A DNA stretch of 64,000 bases from Enhydrobacter aerosaccus (GTDB lineage: Bacteria; Pseudomonadota; Alphaproteobacteria; Reyranellales; Reyranellaceae): assembly GCA_903832005.1 (NCBI GenBank), contig CAIKZO010000028.1, positions 1-64,000 of the forward strand, read 5' to 3'. This document shows, piece after piece, positions 39,047-47,788 of the stretch. A program made the position numbers and the translations under genes. Positions within the stretch are counted from its first letter, which is position 1; every line of letters begins with the position of its first letter. Under the pieces are notes generated by a model that was given only the letters and a program-made list of their open reading frames with translations, did no database searches and had not been told where the DNA came from.

Positions 39047-39757
39047 CTACTTTCCGACCAACAGGTCAGCGGTGGGCGGATGGATTCCGCACTCGGTCTT
39101 GTCGACGCCGCGCCAGCGGCCGGCGCGCGGGTCCTCTCCCGGCCGCACCGCCGAGGTGCAGGGTGCGCAGCCGATCGAGGCGAAGCCCTGGCCGACCAGC
39201 GGATGGCGCGGCAGGCGATGGGTGGCGCTGTAGGCGGCAAGCATGTCCGCGCTCCAATGCGCCAAGGGATTGATCTTCACGCGTTCGCCATCGGCCTCGA
39301 ACGGCGGCAGGCCAAAGCGCGTCGGCGACTGGAATCCCTTGCGGCCGGAGATCCAGGCATCGAAGCCCTCGAGCGCCCGGTGCAGCGGCGCGGTCTTGCG
39401 GAAGGCACAGCAGCCGTCGGGATCCCAGGTCGCTCGCGAGGCATCGGCGTCGAAGGCCGCGATCTCTTCGGCCGTCGGTCCGACACTGCGCACGTCGCTA
39501 AGGCCAAGGTGCGCCGTCAGCTGGTCGCGAAAGCGCAGCGTCTCCGGAAAGTGACGACCGGTATCGATGAACAGCACCGGCGTGGCCCGGTCGATCGTGG
39601 CCACGAAATGCAGCAGCACCGCCGATTCGGCGCCGAACGAAGACACCACGGCGACACGCCCGGGAAAAATGTCTTTCAGGACAGTCGAGAGCAGACGATC
39701 GGTCGACGCATCGCCCAATCTCTCCTGCAGACGCTCGACATCGGCCGCGATGGTCAT
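39047..39757 (-). CDS. cysH: Assimilatory APS reductase (CysH, [4Fe-4S] type)
   Basis: A 236-residue thioredoxin-dependent reductase. Four cysteines C116/C117 (DGCCAFRK) and C197/C200 (GCAPC) are the [4Fe-4S] ligands found in APS-reducing, not PAPS-reducing, enzymes. The catalytic cysteine is C223 in TECGIH. The PP-loop-like [12 protein letters not shown] is at about 39-50. The enzyme reduces APS to sulfite and AMP in the cytoplasm. Its start overlaps the CysA stop by four bases. A sulfite reductase (CysI) gene is not found in the window. Confidence 0.94.
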   Translation of the reverse strand: MTIAADVERLQERLGDASTDRLLSTVLKDIFPGRVAVVSSFGAESAVLLHFVATIDRATPVLFIDTGRHFPETLRFRDQLTAHLGLSDVRSVGPTAEEIAAFDADASRATWDPDGCCAFRKTAPLHRALEGFDAWISGRKGFQSPTRFGLPPFEADGERVKINPLAHWSADMLAAYSATHRLPRHPLVGQGFASIGCAPCTSAVRPGEDPRAGRWRGVDKTECGIHPPTADLLVGK

Positions 39758-40959
39758 CGTCCGGCCCTCGTTCCCGACGCGAACAGCCGCACAGTCGCCA
39801 GCCGCACCTGGAGGCTTTCACCCTTGCGCAGGGCATGCCGTGCCGGCAGCTGGATCTCCACCGTCGGCAATCCCTCACCGAGCGAGAGCTCGGCACGGCG
39901 GGCCGGGCCGGTTCTGCGCACGCCAACCACCTTGGCCGATAGAGCCTCGTCGGATCCATCGGTGACCACGACATCGGACGGCCGCACAAAGAGATCGAAG
40001 TTGCCTGCTCTTTGGCCGGCCGGCGCCGGCACATACTGCGCACCGATACGAAGAACCCCCTCGCGCACTTCAGCAGGGATTCGAACCGCCTCGCCGACGA
40101 AACCCGCCACGAAAGAGGTCGCGGGCCGGTCGAGGATGTCGTCCGGCGTGCCGATCTGCTCGAGGCGGCCGCGATGGAGGATCGCCACCCGGTCGGCGAG
40201 TTCGAGCGCTTCGTCCTGATCGTGCGTCACGAACAGTGTCGTATGGCCGGTCCGGTCGTGCAGCTCGCGCAGCCAGCGCCGGAGATCGCGGCGGACCTGC
40301 GCGTCGAGCGCGCCGAACGGCTCATCGAGCAACAGCACGCGCGGTTCGACGGCAAGAGCGCGCGCGAGCGCGACGCGCTGGCGTTGTCCGCCGGACAGTT
40401 CCGACGGCCGGCGCCGGTCGAGGCCGTTCAACTGCACGAGGTCGAGAAGCTCGGCGACCCGGCGTTTGATTTCCGCATTTGACGGACGCGTCCGCCGCGG
40501 CCGGACGCGCAGGCCGTAGGCGATGTTCTCCGCCACGCTCTGATGGCGAAAGAGTGCGTAACTCTGGAAGACGAACCCGACCCTGCGCTCACCCACCGAC
40601 AGGTGTGTGGCGTCCTCATCGTCGAACAGCAGGCGGCCGGCGGTGGGCGCCTCCAGCCCCGCCACCAGGCGCAGCAGCGTCGTCTTGCCCGAGCCGGACG
40701 GCCCAAGCAGCGCCAGCAACTCGCCGGGCTCGACCTCGAGATCGAGCCGATCGATCGCGAGCGCATCGCCGAACGACTTGCTGAGGCTTTGCGCGCTGAT
40801 CGCGGCGGCGGCGCGGACGCGCGCGATGTCAGTGTCGCCGGGTGGCGGCGAGCTCGTCTCCGTGTCGCCATTCGAGGAGGGACTTGCCGACCAGGGTGAC
40901 GAGGGCGAGTCCTGCCAGAAGCGAGGCGACGGCGAAAGCAGCGACGAAGTTGTACTCAT
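39754..40959 (-). CDS. cysA: Sulfate/thiosulfate ABC transporter ATP-binding protein (CysA)
   Basis: The ATPase core begins near [19 protein letters not shown] and has Walker [10 protein letters not shown], the Q-loop [14 protein letters not shown], signature LSGGQRQR, Walker [12 protein letters not shown] and switch His VTHDQ, followed by a TOBE-like C-terminal part. The start is unclear: no ATG, GTG or TTG lies between the CysW stop and the conserved core. The nearest is ATG 40959, preceded by GGAG at nine bases, then ATG 40977; both lie inside the CysW gene, giving an overlap of about 130 bases and a non-conserved, Ser/Pro-rich lead of about 50 residues. A non-canonical start is the alternative. 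Its stop overlaps the CysH start. Confidence 0.88.
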   Translation of the reverse strand: MSTTSSLLSPSPRFWQDSPSSPWSASPSSNGDTETSSPPPGDTDIARVRAAAAISAQSLSKSFGDALAIDRLDLEVEPGELLALLGPSGSGKTTLLRLVAGLEAPTAGRLLFDDEDATHLSVGERRVGFVFQSYALFRHQSVAENIAYGLRVRPRRTRPSNAEIKRRVAELLDLVQLNGLDRRRPSELSGGQRQRVALARALAVEPRVLLLDEPFGALDAQVRRDLRRWLRELHDRTGHTTLFVTHDQDEALELADRVAILHRGRLEQIGTPDDILDRPATSFVAGFVGEAVRIPAEVREGVLRIGAQYVPAPAGQRAGNFDLFVRPSDVVVTDGSDEALSAKVVGVRRTGPARRAELSLGEGLPTVEIQLPARHALRKGESLQVRLATVRLFASGTRAGR

Positions 40960-41671
40960 TGTAGAGAATCTCCACATGCAAAGGCATGGTGTTGGTCAGG
41001 CCGCGGATGTGGCCGGAGACGACGGAAACGGCACCGAACTCGCCCATGGCGCGCGCGTTACAGAGCAGCACGCCGTAGAGCAGCGCCCAGCGCACATTGG
41101 GCAGGGTTACCGTGAGGAACGTGCGCAGGCCCGACGCGCCGAGCGTCAGGGCAGCCTCCTCCTCGACCGTGCCCTGCTCCTGCATCAGCGGGATCAGCTC
41201 GCGGGCAATGAAGGGAAAGGTGACGAAGACCGTCGCCAGCACGATGCCGGGCACGGCGAAGATGATCTGCACGTCCCAACTTTTCATCAGCGGTCCGAGC
41301 ACTCCCTGCGCGCCGAACAGCAGCACGTAGATCAACCCCGAGACGACCGGCGAGATCGAGAACGGCAAGTCGATCAGGCTGACCAGCAGGGTCTTGCCCG
41401 GAAAATCGAACTTGGCGATTGCCCAGGCGGCGGAAATGCCGAACATCAGGTTCAGCGGAACGGCGATCGCCGCCACCGAAAGGGTGAGCACGATCGCCGA
41501 ACGCGTGTCGTCATCGTCGAAAGCCGCGAGATAGGTCGAGACGCCGCGGCTCAGCGCCTGGACGAACACAGTGACCACCGGCAGGACGAGGAAGAGCAGG
41601 AGAAAGCCGACGGCGACCGCGATCAGCAGCCAGCGCACCACGCTCGTCTCCGTGAGGACGCGGTCACGCAT
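40829..41671 (-). CDS. cysW: Sulfate ABC transporter permease (CysW)
   Basis: A 280-residue inner-membrane permease with about six helices. Conserved parts: [68 protein letters not shown] (EAA loop) and [19 protein letters not shown], all typical of CysW. It pairs with CysT to form the sulfate channel. It overlaps the CysT stop by eight bases, and the CysA lead overlaps its own 3' end. The strongly charged, short C-terminal tail is normal. Confidence 0.94.
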   Translation of the reverse strand: MRDRVLTETSVVRWLLIAVAVGFLLLFLVLPVVTVFVQALSRGVSTYLAAFDDDDTRSAIVLTLSVAAIAVPLNLMFGISAAWAIAKFDFPGKTLLVSLIDLPFSISPVVSGLIYVLLFGAQGVLGPLMKSWDVQIIFAVPGIVLATVFVTFPFIARELIPLMQEQGTVEEEAALTLGASGLRTFLTVTLPNVRWALLYGVLLCNARAMGEFGAVSVVSGHIRGLTNTMPLHVEILYNEYNFVAAFAVASLLAGLALVTLVGKSLLEWRHGDELAATRRH

Positions 41672-42524
41672 GGCCCAGCCGCCGCTGGAGGAACGCCTGA
41701 AGAAGATTGATCGCCAGCAGGATCACGAACGAGATCGCCAGCATGATGACGGCGATCGCCGAGGCGCCGGCATAGTCGAAGTCCTCGAGACGCGTAACGA
41801 TCAGCAGCGGCGCGATCTCGGAACGGAAGGGCATGTTGCCGGCGATGAAAATGACCGAGCCGTATTCACCCACCGCGCGGGCGAAGGCCAGGCCGACACC
41901 GGTCAGGATGGCGGGCACCAGGGGCGGCAGGACGACCCGCGTCACGGTCTGCCAGCGGCTCGCACCCAAGGTCGCGGAAGCCTCCTCGATCTCGCGGTCG
42001 AGATCCTGGAGCACCGGCTGCACGGTGCGCACGACGAAGGGCAGGCCGATGAACACCAGGGCGATGAAGATGCCGGTCGGCGTATAGGCGAGCTTGATGT
42101 CCCAGCGCGCAAACAGCGCGCCGATCCAGCCGGTCGGCGCATAAAGCGTGGCCAGCGCGATGCCGGCCACTGCGGTCGGCAGGGCAAAAGGAAGATCGAC
42201 CGTCGCATCGAGCAGCCGACGGCCGGGGAAACGGTAGCGCGTCAGCACCCAGGCCACGATTGCCCCGAAGAATGCATTGGTGAGGGCGGCGAGCGCCGAA
42301 GTCCCGAAGCTGGTGTCGAGGGCGGCGACCACGCGCGGGTCGGTGGCGACGCGCCAGATGCCCCCGAACCCCAGGCCGCTCGCGCGCCAGACGAGGGCCG
42401 CGAGCGGGATCAGGACGATCAGCGACAGGTAGGTGATTGCAAAGCCGAAGGTGATGCCGAAGCCCGGCAGCGCGCTTGGCCGAACGAAAGACCGTCCTGG
42501 TACACCGATCGCTGCGATACTCAT
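41664..42524 (-). CDS. cysT: Sulfate ABC transporter permease (CysT/CysU)
   Basis: A 286-residue permease. Family features include [23 protein letters not shown] for helix 1, [76 protein letters not shown] (EAA loop), and [19 protein letters not shown]. It is the CysW partner. Its start overlaps the binding-protein stop by four bases (ATGA). Confidence 0.94.
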   Translation of the reverse strand: MSIAAIGVPGRSFVRPSALPGFGITFGFAITYLSLIVLIPLAALVWRASGLGFGGIWRVATDPRVVAALDTSFGTSALAALTNAFFGAIVAWVLTRYRFPGRRLLDATVDLPFALPTAVAGIALATLYAPTGWIGALFARWDIKLAYTPTGIFIALVFIGLPFVVRTVQPVLQDLDREIEEASATLGASRWQTVTRVVLPPLVPAILTGVGLAFARAVGEYGSVIFIAGNMPFRSEIAPLLIVTRLEDFDYAGASAIAVIMLAISFVILLAINLLQAFLQRRLGHA

Positions 42525-43570
42525 CGCGTCGCCGCGGACGGCTTGTAGATCTGGTCGAACACGCCGCCGTCGCCGAAATGCGTGGGCTGCGCCTTGCTCC
42601 AGCCGCCGAAGACATCGCCCACCGTGACCAGCCTGATCTTCGGGAAGCGCGCGAGATCGGCCGGATCGGCACTATCGGGATGGAACGGCCGGTAGAAATT
42701 AGCGGCAATGATCTTCTGCGCCGGCGGCGTGTAGAGATAATCGAGGAAGGCCTGCGCGACCTGGCGCGTGCCGCGCTTGTCGACCACCGCGTCGACCAGC
42801 GACACCGGCGGCTCGGCCAGGATCGAGAAATCTGGAACGACGATCTCGAACTTGTCGGCGCCGAATTCCTTCAGGGTGAGGAAGGCCTCGTTCTCCCAAT
42901 TGATCAGCACATCGCCGAGGCCGCGCTGGGCAAAGCCGGTGGTGGTGCCGCGCGCGCCTGAATCGAGCACCGGCACGTTGCGGTAGACCGCCTCGACGAA
43001 CGAACGCGCAGCCGCCTGGTCGCCCTTCTTGCGGTCGAGCTCGTAGGCCCAGGCGCCGAGATAGTTCCAGCGCGCGCCGCCGGAGGTCTTGGGATTGGGC
43101 GTCATGACCGCCACGCCGGGCCGGGCGAGATCGCTCCAGTCCTTGATGCCCTTGGGATTGCCCTTGCGCACGACGAACACGATGGTCGAGGTGTAGGGGC
43201 TGGAATTGTTGGGCAGGCGTGATTGCCAGTTGTCGGGGATGCGCTTGGACTGGCGGGCGATGGCGTCGATGTCGCCGGCCAGCGCCAGGGTCACCACGTC
43301 GGCCTCGAGTCCGTCGATCACCGCGCGCGCCTGGCTGCCCGAGCCGCCGTGCGACGAACGGATCGTCACCTTCTGCTTGTTGTCGGCCGCCCATTGCCTG
43401 GCAAAGGCATCGCCCAGCGCGCGATAGAGTTCGCGCGTCGGATCATAGGAGACGTTGGTGAGGACGACGTCCTTGGCCGCCTGCGCGTGCACGGCGGAGA
43501 CGAAGGACGGAATGCCCGCCGCGGCACCGGCGGCAAGCAGAAGACGGCGCGAGATCGACGAATTCGACAT
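42521..43570 (-). CDS. sbp: Periplasmic sulfate-binding protein (Sbp/CysP)
   Basis: A 349-residue receptor with signal peptide ending near VHA-QA. The mature part opens [19 protein letters not shown], the sulfate-binding-protein signature, then [30 protein letters not shown], and [37 protein letters not shown]. Sulfate is bound by main-chain and Ser/Gly contacts in these loops. It is the promoter-proximal gene of the sulfur cluster and lies behind a leader of about 290 bases that has no gene of standard length. Thiosulfate as a ligand cannot be excluded. Confidence 0.94.
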   Translation of the reverse strand: MSNSSISRRLLLAAGAAAGIPSFVSAVHAQAAKDVVLTNVSYDPTRELYRALGDAFARQWAADNKQKVTIRSSHGGSGSQARAVIDGLEADVVTLALAGDIDAIARQSKRIPDNWQSRLPNNSSPYTSTIVFVVRKGNPKGIKDWSDLARPGVAVMTPNPKTSGGARWNYLGAWAYELDRKKGDQAAARSFVEAVYRNVPVLDSGARGTTTGFAQRGLGDVLINWENEAFLTLKEFGADKFEIVVPDFSILAEPPVSLVDAVVDKRGTRQVAQAFLDYLYTPPAQKIIAANFYRPFHPDSADPADLARFPKIRLVTVGDVFGGWSKAQPTHFGDGGVFDQIYKPSAATR

Positions 43571-43586
43571 GACTCTTCTCCCGACG

Positions 43587-43652
43587 GCCTGCTGCAGGCC
43601 ATCCCTGGTTCAGACAAAACAACAATGCGATGCGGACGGTCGTCAGACCGTC
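43587..43652 (-). promoter_or_regulatory. Two hairpins in the leader of the sulfate operon
   Basis: In the leftward transcript a 7-base stem (GACGGTC at 43635-43641, complement at 43646-43652, four-base loop) is followed by a palindrome GGCCTGCTGCAGGCC (43587-43601) just before the ribosome site of sbp. They could form alternative structures for attenuation. A short frame ending in Cys stops at the edge of the first hairpin. Confidence 0.4.
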
Positions 43653-43722
43653 AACAGCCGGAACGCGTGTTGCGTCGACAGAACAGTCGCCGGAAGGAGG
43701 AGGAAGAGAACATCGTCGCCAT
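43651..43722 (-). CDS. Possible leader peptide of the sulfate operon
   Basis: A 23-codon frame from ATG 43722 (ATG 43713 is a second option) reads MATMFSSSSFRRLFCRRN then TRSGC and stop. Its last codon before the stop is Cys, another Cys is at residue 15, and the stop overlaps the first hairpin of the leader, as expected for ribosome-mediated attenuation by cysteine supply. Weak points: the ribosome site is poor, and the frame is open further upstream. Treat as a hypothesis. Confidence 0.25.
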   Translation of the reverse strand: MATMFSSSSFRRLFCRRNTRSGC

Positions 43723-43862
43723 CGAATTCCGCAGTCTTTTCAGCTTTGTGAAATGACTCCGTTCCCGCTTGGGGACAATGACGCGTGTTGCCAAATTTGG
43801 CCGCGCGCGCGGCAACAGTAGAGCGCCGCGCCGGGCCATCGAGGCAAAATCTTCTCCGATGA

Positions 43863-44315
43863 TTAAACCGAGAGCACTTTGCCCATGTAGACCTGGATGC
43901 TGGTGCCGAACGGCTGCTCGCGCTCGACGACATAACCGAGCGTCTTGTAGAGCGCGATGTTCTCCGCCATCAGGCTGTTCGTGTAGAGCAAAAGCCTGGC
44001 GCGGCCGGCCTCGGTGGCCAGCGTTTCGGCGTGCGCCATCAGCTGGCGGCCCAATCCGCGCTTCTGGAAAGCGGGCGACACGGCGACATTCACGATCAGC
44101 AGATGATCGGGTTCGAGCTGGGTCTCGATCAGGGCGGCGAGCTGATTGCCCTCATGAAGAAGATCGATGCGGTTCTTGAGCAGCGCCTCGGCATAGTCGA
44201 TCCGCATCGGCAGCGGCTCGCGGCCAGTGACCGCGACCCACTTCTGGTAGGACTCGCGCGTCAGCGCGAGGACGGCGGCCGCATCGGCCACCGTCGCCTG
44301 TCTCATCGCGATCAT
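43863..44315 (-). CDS. GNAT family N-acetyltransferase
   Basis: A 150-residue acetyltransferase from ATG 44315 (MIAMRQATVADAAAVLALTRESY). The acetyl-CoA-binding motif A is VAVSPAFQKRGLGRQLMAHAE (Q/RxxGxG/A type) at about residues 77-97, followed by LYTNSLMAENIALYKTLGYVV, a typical motif B. It acetylates a small amine or a protein N-terminus. It starts five bases after the ArgC stop, so it is the second gene of an argC transcript. The substrate is unknown. Confidence 0.88.
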   Translation of the reverse strand: MIAMRQATVADAAAVLALTRESYQKWVAVTGREPLPMRIDYAEALLKNRIDLLHEGNQLAALIETQLEPDHLLIVNVAVSPAFQKRGLGRQLMAHAETLATEAGRARLLLYTNSLMAENIALYKTLGYVVEREQPFGTSIQVYMGKVLSV

Positions 44316-44320
44316 GACGC

Positions 44321-45298
44321 TTACGAAGCGACGGTGAGGCCGGTCTTCTCGTCGACACCGGTCTTGAGGTTGATCACCTGCACCGCCGCACCCGACGCGC
44401 CCTTGCCGAGATTGTCGAGAGAGGCGACCGCCAGCACATTGCCGTCGGCATCGTTGCCGTAGACCGCGAGCTCCAGCGTGTTGGTGTTGGTCAAGCGGTC
44501 GGCCCGCAGGAACTGATCGCGCTCCAGCCACGACTTGTCGCCGAGCGGCCGCACCGGCACGAACTGCTCGCCGGCATAGTAGTCGGCCAGCACCTGGTGC
44601 ACGTCCTTGGCCGTCACCTGCTTCGTCGTAATGTCGCGCGTGATCGGCACGGTGATCAGCATGCCCTGGGCATAGTGACCGACCGACGGCACGAACAGCG
44701 GCGCATGGCTGAGGCCGGAGTACTTCTTCATCTCCGGCACGTGCTTGTGCGCGAGACCGAGCCCGTAGAGGCCAAACGGCTCGACGCCGGGCTTCTCATG
44801 CACGGCGATCAGGTCCTTGCCGCCTCCGGTGTAGCCCGACACGCCGAACACGGCGGGCGTCGAATCCCGGCGCACGAGGCCCGCATCGACCAGCGGCCGC
44901 AAGAGCGCGATCGCGCCTGTCGGATAGCAGCCCGGATTGCTGATCCGCGTCGAGTCGAGCAGCTTCTGGCGCTGGTCCTTGGCCATTTCAGGGAAGCCGT
45001 AGGTCCAGCCGTCGGCCACGCGATGGGCCGTGCTGGCGTCGATCACGACCGTGTCGGAATCACCCATGGCGGCCACGAGTTCCTTGGCCGCGGCATCGGG
45101 CAGGCACAGGACGGTAATGTCGGACGCCTTGGCGATCTCCGCGCGTTTCCCCAAGTCCTTGCGGTCGGCCATCGGCAGCTCGAGCAGCTCGACATCGGGC
45201 CGGTCCTTGAGGCGGTCGACGATCTGCAGGCCGGTGGTGCCATGCTGGCCGTCGATGAAGATCTTGGTCTTGTTGCTGCTGGTCGTATTGCTGGTCAT
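44321..45298 (-). CDS. argC: N-acetyl-gamma-glutamyl-phosphate reductase, short (type 2) form
   Basis: A 325-residue protein of the short ArgC group: KIFIDGQHGTTGLQIVDRL forms the NADP-binding start, catalytic C124 is in ISNPGCYPTGAI, with the conserved GVSGYTGGGKDLI, and HKHVPEM. It reduces N-acetylglutamyl-5-phosphate to the semialdehyde in arginine synthesis. Other arg genes are not adjacent. A leader of about 250 bases with two neighbouring hairpins precedes the start. Confidence 0.95.
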   Translation of the reverse strand: MTSNTTSSNKTKIFIDGQHGTTGLQIVDRLKDRPDVELLELPMADRKDLGKRAEIAKASDITVLCLPDAAAKELVAAMGDSDTVVIDASTAHRVADGWTYGFPEMAKDQRQKLLDSTRISNPGCYPTGAIALLRPLVDAGLVRRDSTPAVFGVSGYTGGGKDLIAVHEKPGVEPFGLYGLGLAHKHVPEMKKYSGLSHAPLFVPSVGHYAQGMLITVPITRDITTKQVTAKDVHQVLADYYAGEQFVPVRPLGDKSWLERDQFLRADRLTNTNTLELAVYGNDADGNVLAVASLDNLGKGASGAAVQVINLKTGVDEKTGLTVAS

Positions 45299-45400
45299 GG
45301 GGACTTCTCACTCTCGGATGGAGGGCCTTGGGAAGATGGCCGACTGGAGAAGAAGGTGGTTTGGGAAGCCGCGCATTCTTTCCAGCGGCTTCACGATACG

Positions 45401-45447
45401 GCGCGTTTGTTAAACGCGCGCGTCTTCATGCCGCTTCTGCAAGCGGC
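45401..45447. promoter_or_regulatory. Paired hairpins in the argC leader
   Basis: Two adjacent inverted repeats: GCGCGTTT (45401-45408) with AAACGCGC (45412-45419), and GCCGCTT (45430-45436) with AAGCGGC (45441-45447). They lie 100-150 bases upstream of the argC start within the 45299-45547 gap. They may be part of an RNA leader or a terminator for the leftward lipoprotein genes. Nothing else was seen in that gap. Confidence 0.35.
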
Positions 45448-45547
45448 GGCGTCGCGACGGAAAGGAGGCGAACGAGGTCATTGGGGGCGGATATTTCATC
45501 CGGCGGGCACGATGTCAAGACCGCGCCTTTTCACCGAGCGCCCTTCT

Positions 45548-46051
45548 TCAAAGATAGCCCTGCGTCTTCAATTCGTTGACGACGGTACCCGCCAAAGTCC
45601 TGTCGTTCACATGTATAGGCCCATAGGTGAACGCCCGAAGGGGAGTGGCGCCCGTCGCATCGTAAAGCGCGACCCTGACGACTGACACCGATAGAGTGTC
45701 ACCGATCACCCCAGCCCGGCCCACTCTTCCCGCAATGTCGATTTCAAGTCGATGCGTTGGCTTGAATCCGGCAATGAAAAGCTTTTGATCGTCGGCGCGG
45801 CTAAGTTCGAGGGCTGTGCTCCTTCCAATTTGGACGGCGACACCCAACGGCTCCAGCTGCGATTTGAACGTGTTCGCGGTGACGAGCGGATCGAGTGCCG
45901 CATCGTCGGCGGGGAGCCAGATGAGCAGCCGCTCGATTTTCTTGGCGGGCGGAGCCGAGCGTAGCGCCACCGTCTGGAGAGCCGGTGGTGCGGTGCCGCA
46001 CGACGACGCCATACCACCCGCCACGACCAATATCAGCGTTCGTCTCAGCAT
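45548..46051 (-). CDS. Small exported protein, possible lipoprotein
   Basis: A 167-residue protein with an N-terminal hydrophobic segment MLRRTLILVVAGGMASSC; the Cys may be a lipid site but the preceding residues are not ideal. The rest is a mixed fold with KKIERLLIWLPADDAALDPLVT and a C-terminal PIHVNDRTLAGTVVNELKTQGYL. Layout and closing motif (VDALTAKLRGDGLL versus VVNELKTQGYL) resemble the adjacent gene, so the two are probably distant paralogues. It is the last of three leftward lipoprotein-type genes, 15 bases from the previous one. No function is recognised. Confidence 0.7.
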   Translation of the reverse strand: MLRRTLILVVAGGMASSCGTAPPALQTVALRSAPPAKKIERLLIWLPADDAALDPLVTANTFKSQLEPLGVAVQIGRSTALELSRADDQKLFIAGFKPTHRLEIDIAGRVGRAGVIGDTLSVSVVRVALYDATGATPLRAFTYGPIHVNDRTLAGTVVNELKTQGYL

Positions 46052-46066
46052 CGTCAGTCTCTTTCT

Positions 46067-46642
46067 CTAGAGCAGGCCGTCGCCCCTCAGTTTCGCCGTC
46101 AGCGCATCGACCAGTTCGTTGGCGTCTTCCTGATGGGGGATCGCCGATCCCGCCGGACCGTTACGCAGCCGGCCGCTTGCCGCGAACGATCTGAACTCGA
46201 TGGTGGAGCGCCAGACCCGCTTTTTTTCCGCCAGGTCGGTCAAGCTCACATCGACGGTATAGCCATCGACAACTCTGATTACACCGCCGATCAGCTGGAA
46301 GCTCGCGGTATGCAGCTCGAGAACCTGTGTCGGCGCAAAACTCTCGACCGCATCGACGAGGGCTTTCTTCTTGTCGGTGACCGCATCGAAATCGACGACC
46401 TGCCAGGTCACACCCAGCGGCGACCATTTCGCCGTCAGGCTCTGCTGAAGTTCGGAGGGCTGAATGAACACATTGTTCTGCTTCTCCGTCAGTAACAGAC
46501 TATGGAAGGACGTTGCGACCAGGACGCGCGTCACTTTCTTTTGATAAGCCTTGTCCTTATTTGAAAGGCCACCACTCACCGGCGACGTGCAGGCAGCCAG
46601 CAACACATTCGCGGCGCCGAACAGCGCGAAACGGCGTAACAC
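46067..46642 (-). CDS. Predicted lipoprotein
   Basis: A 191-residue protein with a clear lipobox LLAAC after MLRRFALFGAANV; the mature protein starts at Cys and is followed by Thr-Ser, so outer-membrane sorting is likely. The remainder, with VTRVLVATSFHSLLLTEKQ, VLELHTASFQLIGGV and VDVSLTDLAEKKRVWRSTIEF, suggests a beta-rich domain. It resembles the downstream protein in size and order of elements. No known family was identified from the sequence alone. Confidence 0.75.
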   Translation of the reverse strand: MLRRFALFGAANVLLAACTSPVSGGLSNKDKAYQKKVTRVLVATSFHSLLLTEKQNNVFIQPSELQQSLTAKWSPLGVTWQVVDFDAVTDKKKALVDAVESFAPTQVLELHTASFQLIGGVIRVVDGYTVDVSLTDLAEKKRVWRSTIEFRSFAASGRLRNGPAGSAIPHQEDANELVDALTAKLRGDGLL

Positions 46643-46694
46643 TATCGATCCTCCATCGTAGTCCGCGGCAACGGACGGCTATTTTGACCCTGGT

Positions 46695-47132
46695 TCATTT
46701 TTGCGGAAGCGGCGCGAGCCAGAGCATCACGCTCGGTGCGTACTGACTGGCCGCACCGGAGCCTTGATCGACAAGCGTTCCCACCGCGCCGATCCTGGCG
46801 CCGAGAAGACCAGGGAACGATGATGACCGATCGGGTTGGATACCCATGAAGACCTGACTTTCGTGATAGCCGTCCTTGGTGCAGGTCACGCGTATGGGAT
46901 GAGCACTGCGATGAATCCTGACCGCCCCCGGCGTTGTGACCTTGCCGAGGGTCTCGCTCTCGCGCTCGAGGATGCATTCGGCTCCGGCGGGGTCTGATGC
47001 AACCTCGATCGTCTGCACCGTGCCACTGAGAACCGTCGCGCATCCGCTGCAGGCGATCGCCAGGCCGACGACGCAGGTGACGCCGATTGGCCGACGGCCA
47101 CGACCGCCATCGAGCCATAAGCTGCGATGCAT
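46695..47132 (-). CDS. Predicted lipoprotein, PEGA-like
   Basis: A 145-residue protein from ATG 47132 (MHRSLWLDGGRGRRP). The signal peptide ends with a lipobox IACSGC, followed by ATVLSGTVQTIEVASDPAGAEC, SETLGKVTTPGAVRI and TCTKDGYHES, a pattern seen in small alphaproteobacterial lipoproteins with a PEGA-like beta domain. It is the first of the three-gene lipoprotein run and is divergent from the ATC-hydrolase gene at 47254. The role is unknown; surface-associated beta domains may bind carbohydrate or other proteins. Confidence 0.78.
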   Translation of the reverse strand: MHRSLWLDGGRGRRPIGVTCVVGLAIACSGCATVLSGTVQTIEVASDPAGAECILERESETLGKVTTPGAVRIHRSAHPIRVTCTKDGYHESQVFMGIQPDRSSSFPGLLGARIGAVGTLVDQGSGAASQYAPSVMLWLAPLPQK

Positions 47133-47253
47133 CAAGTCCCCAACACTCCCTATACGAGAAAATGGAGAACACCGGCGGCGTTTGCAACAACCAGCGAAAC
47201 GATGCAGCCTTCTCGAGCTGGTTCCTTCACATCCGATCCTAAGGCGCCCCGAC

Positions 47254-47748
47254 ATGACCCAAACCGCCTCGTCAGCTGCTCATCCCGAAGGCTTGTCGAT
47301 GCTCGAGAAGAGGACGATCGAGGCCGAGATCCTGAAGGAGGTCTACAAGACCTTGAAGGCGAGTCACGGTATCGAGGTGGCGAAGAAAACGATCGCAGAG
47401 TCTGTGCGACGCTCTGCGATCGAACAGGCCAGGCAATTCGCCGCCGCGGCGCCGAACGGCCCCTCACTCAAGGCCTTCCAGGACGTGATGCCGCTTTGGA
47501 CCAAGGGCGGCGCGCTCGAGATCGAGGTCAAGGAGCAGACCGAAACCAGCTTCACCTTCAATGTCGTGAGATGCCGCTACGCGGAGACCTACAAGGCAAT
47601 GGGGCTGGGCGAGATCGGCGCGCTGCTGTCGTGCAATCGCGACGGCGCCTTTTGCGAAGGCTACGATCCCAAGCTCAAGCTCGACCGAAGCCAAACCATC
47701 ATGCAGGGCGCCAGCCACTGCGATTTTAAGTACACCTACGAGGAATAG
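47254..47748 (+). CDS. ATC hydrolase family (L-2-amino-thiazoline-4-carboxylic acid hydrolase-like) protein
   Basis: A 164-residue protein from ATG 47254 (MTQTASSAAHPEGLSMLEKR). The second half has the family signature: NVVRCRYAETYKAMGLGEIGALLSCNRD, AFCEGYDPKLKL, RSQTIMQGASHCDFKY. Named members open the thiazoline ring in L-cysteine production from ATC, but most relatives are untested, and conserved Cys and His (NRDGAFCEGY; GASHCDF) are the likely active or metal-binding residues. It may provide a cysteine salvage route here. A convergent hairpin terminator follows. Confidence 0.85.
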   Translation: MTQTASSAAHPEGLSMLEKRTIEAEILKEVYKTLKASHGIEVAKKTIAESVRRSAIEQARQFAAAAPNGPSLKAFQDVMPLWTKGGALEIEVKEQTETSFTFNVVRCRYAETYKAMGLGEIGALLSCNRDGAFCEGYDPKLKLDRSQTIMQGASHCDFKYTYEE

Positions 47749-47769
47749 ATCCCTCGACTGCGCTCGGGA

Positions 47770-47788
47770 TGACAGGCTTCGCCTGTCA
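47770..47788. terminator. Bidirectional hairpin between convergent genes
   Basis: TGACAGGC (47770-47777) and its complement GCCTGTCA (47781-47788) form an 8-base stem with a TTC loop in the gap between two convergent genes; the right arm includes the stop codon of the hydrolase gene. Preceding bases (CCCTCGACTGCGCTCGGGATGAC) match a type of dispersed intergenic repeat seen in related genomes. Confidence 0.55.

Noticed and set aside
43571..43862. SAM riboswitch in the sulfate operon leader
   Set aside because: The leader does not show a recognisable SAM-I or SAM-II core; the two short hairpins do not have the expected pseudoknot layout.
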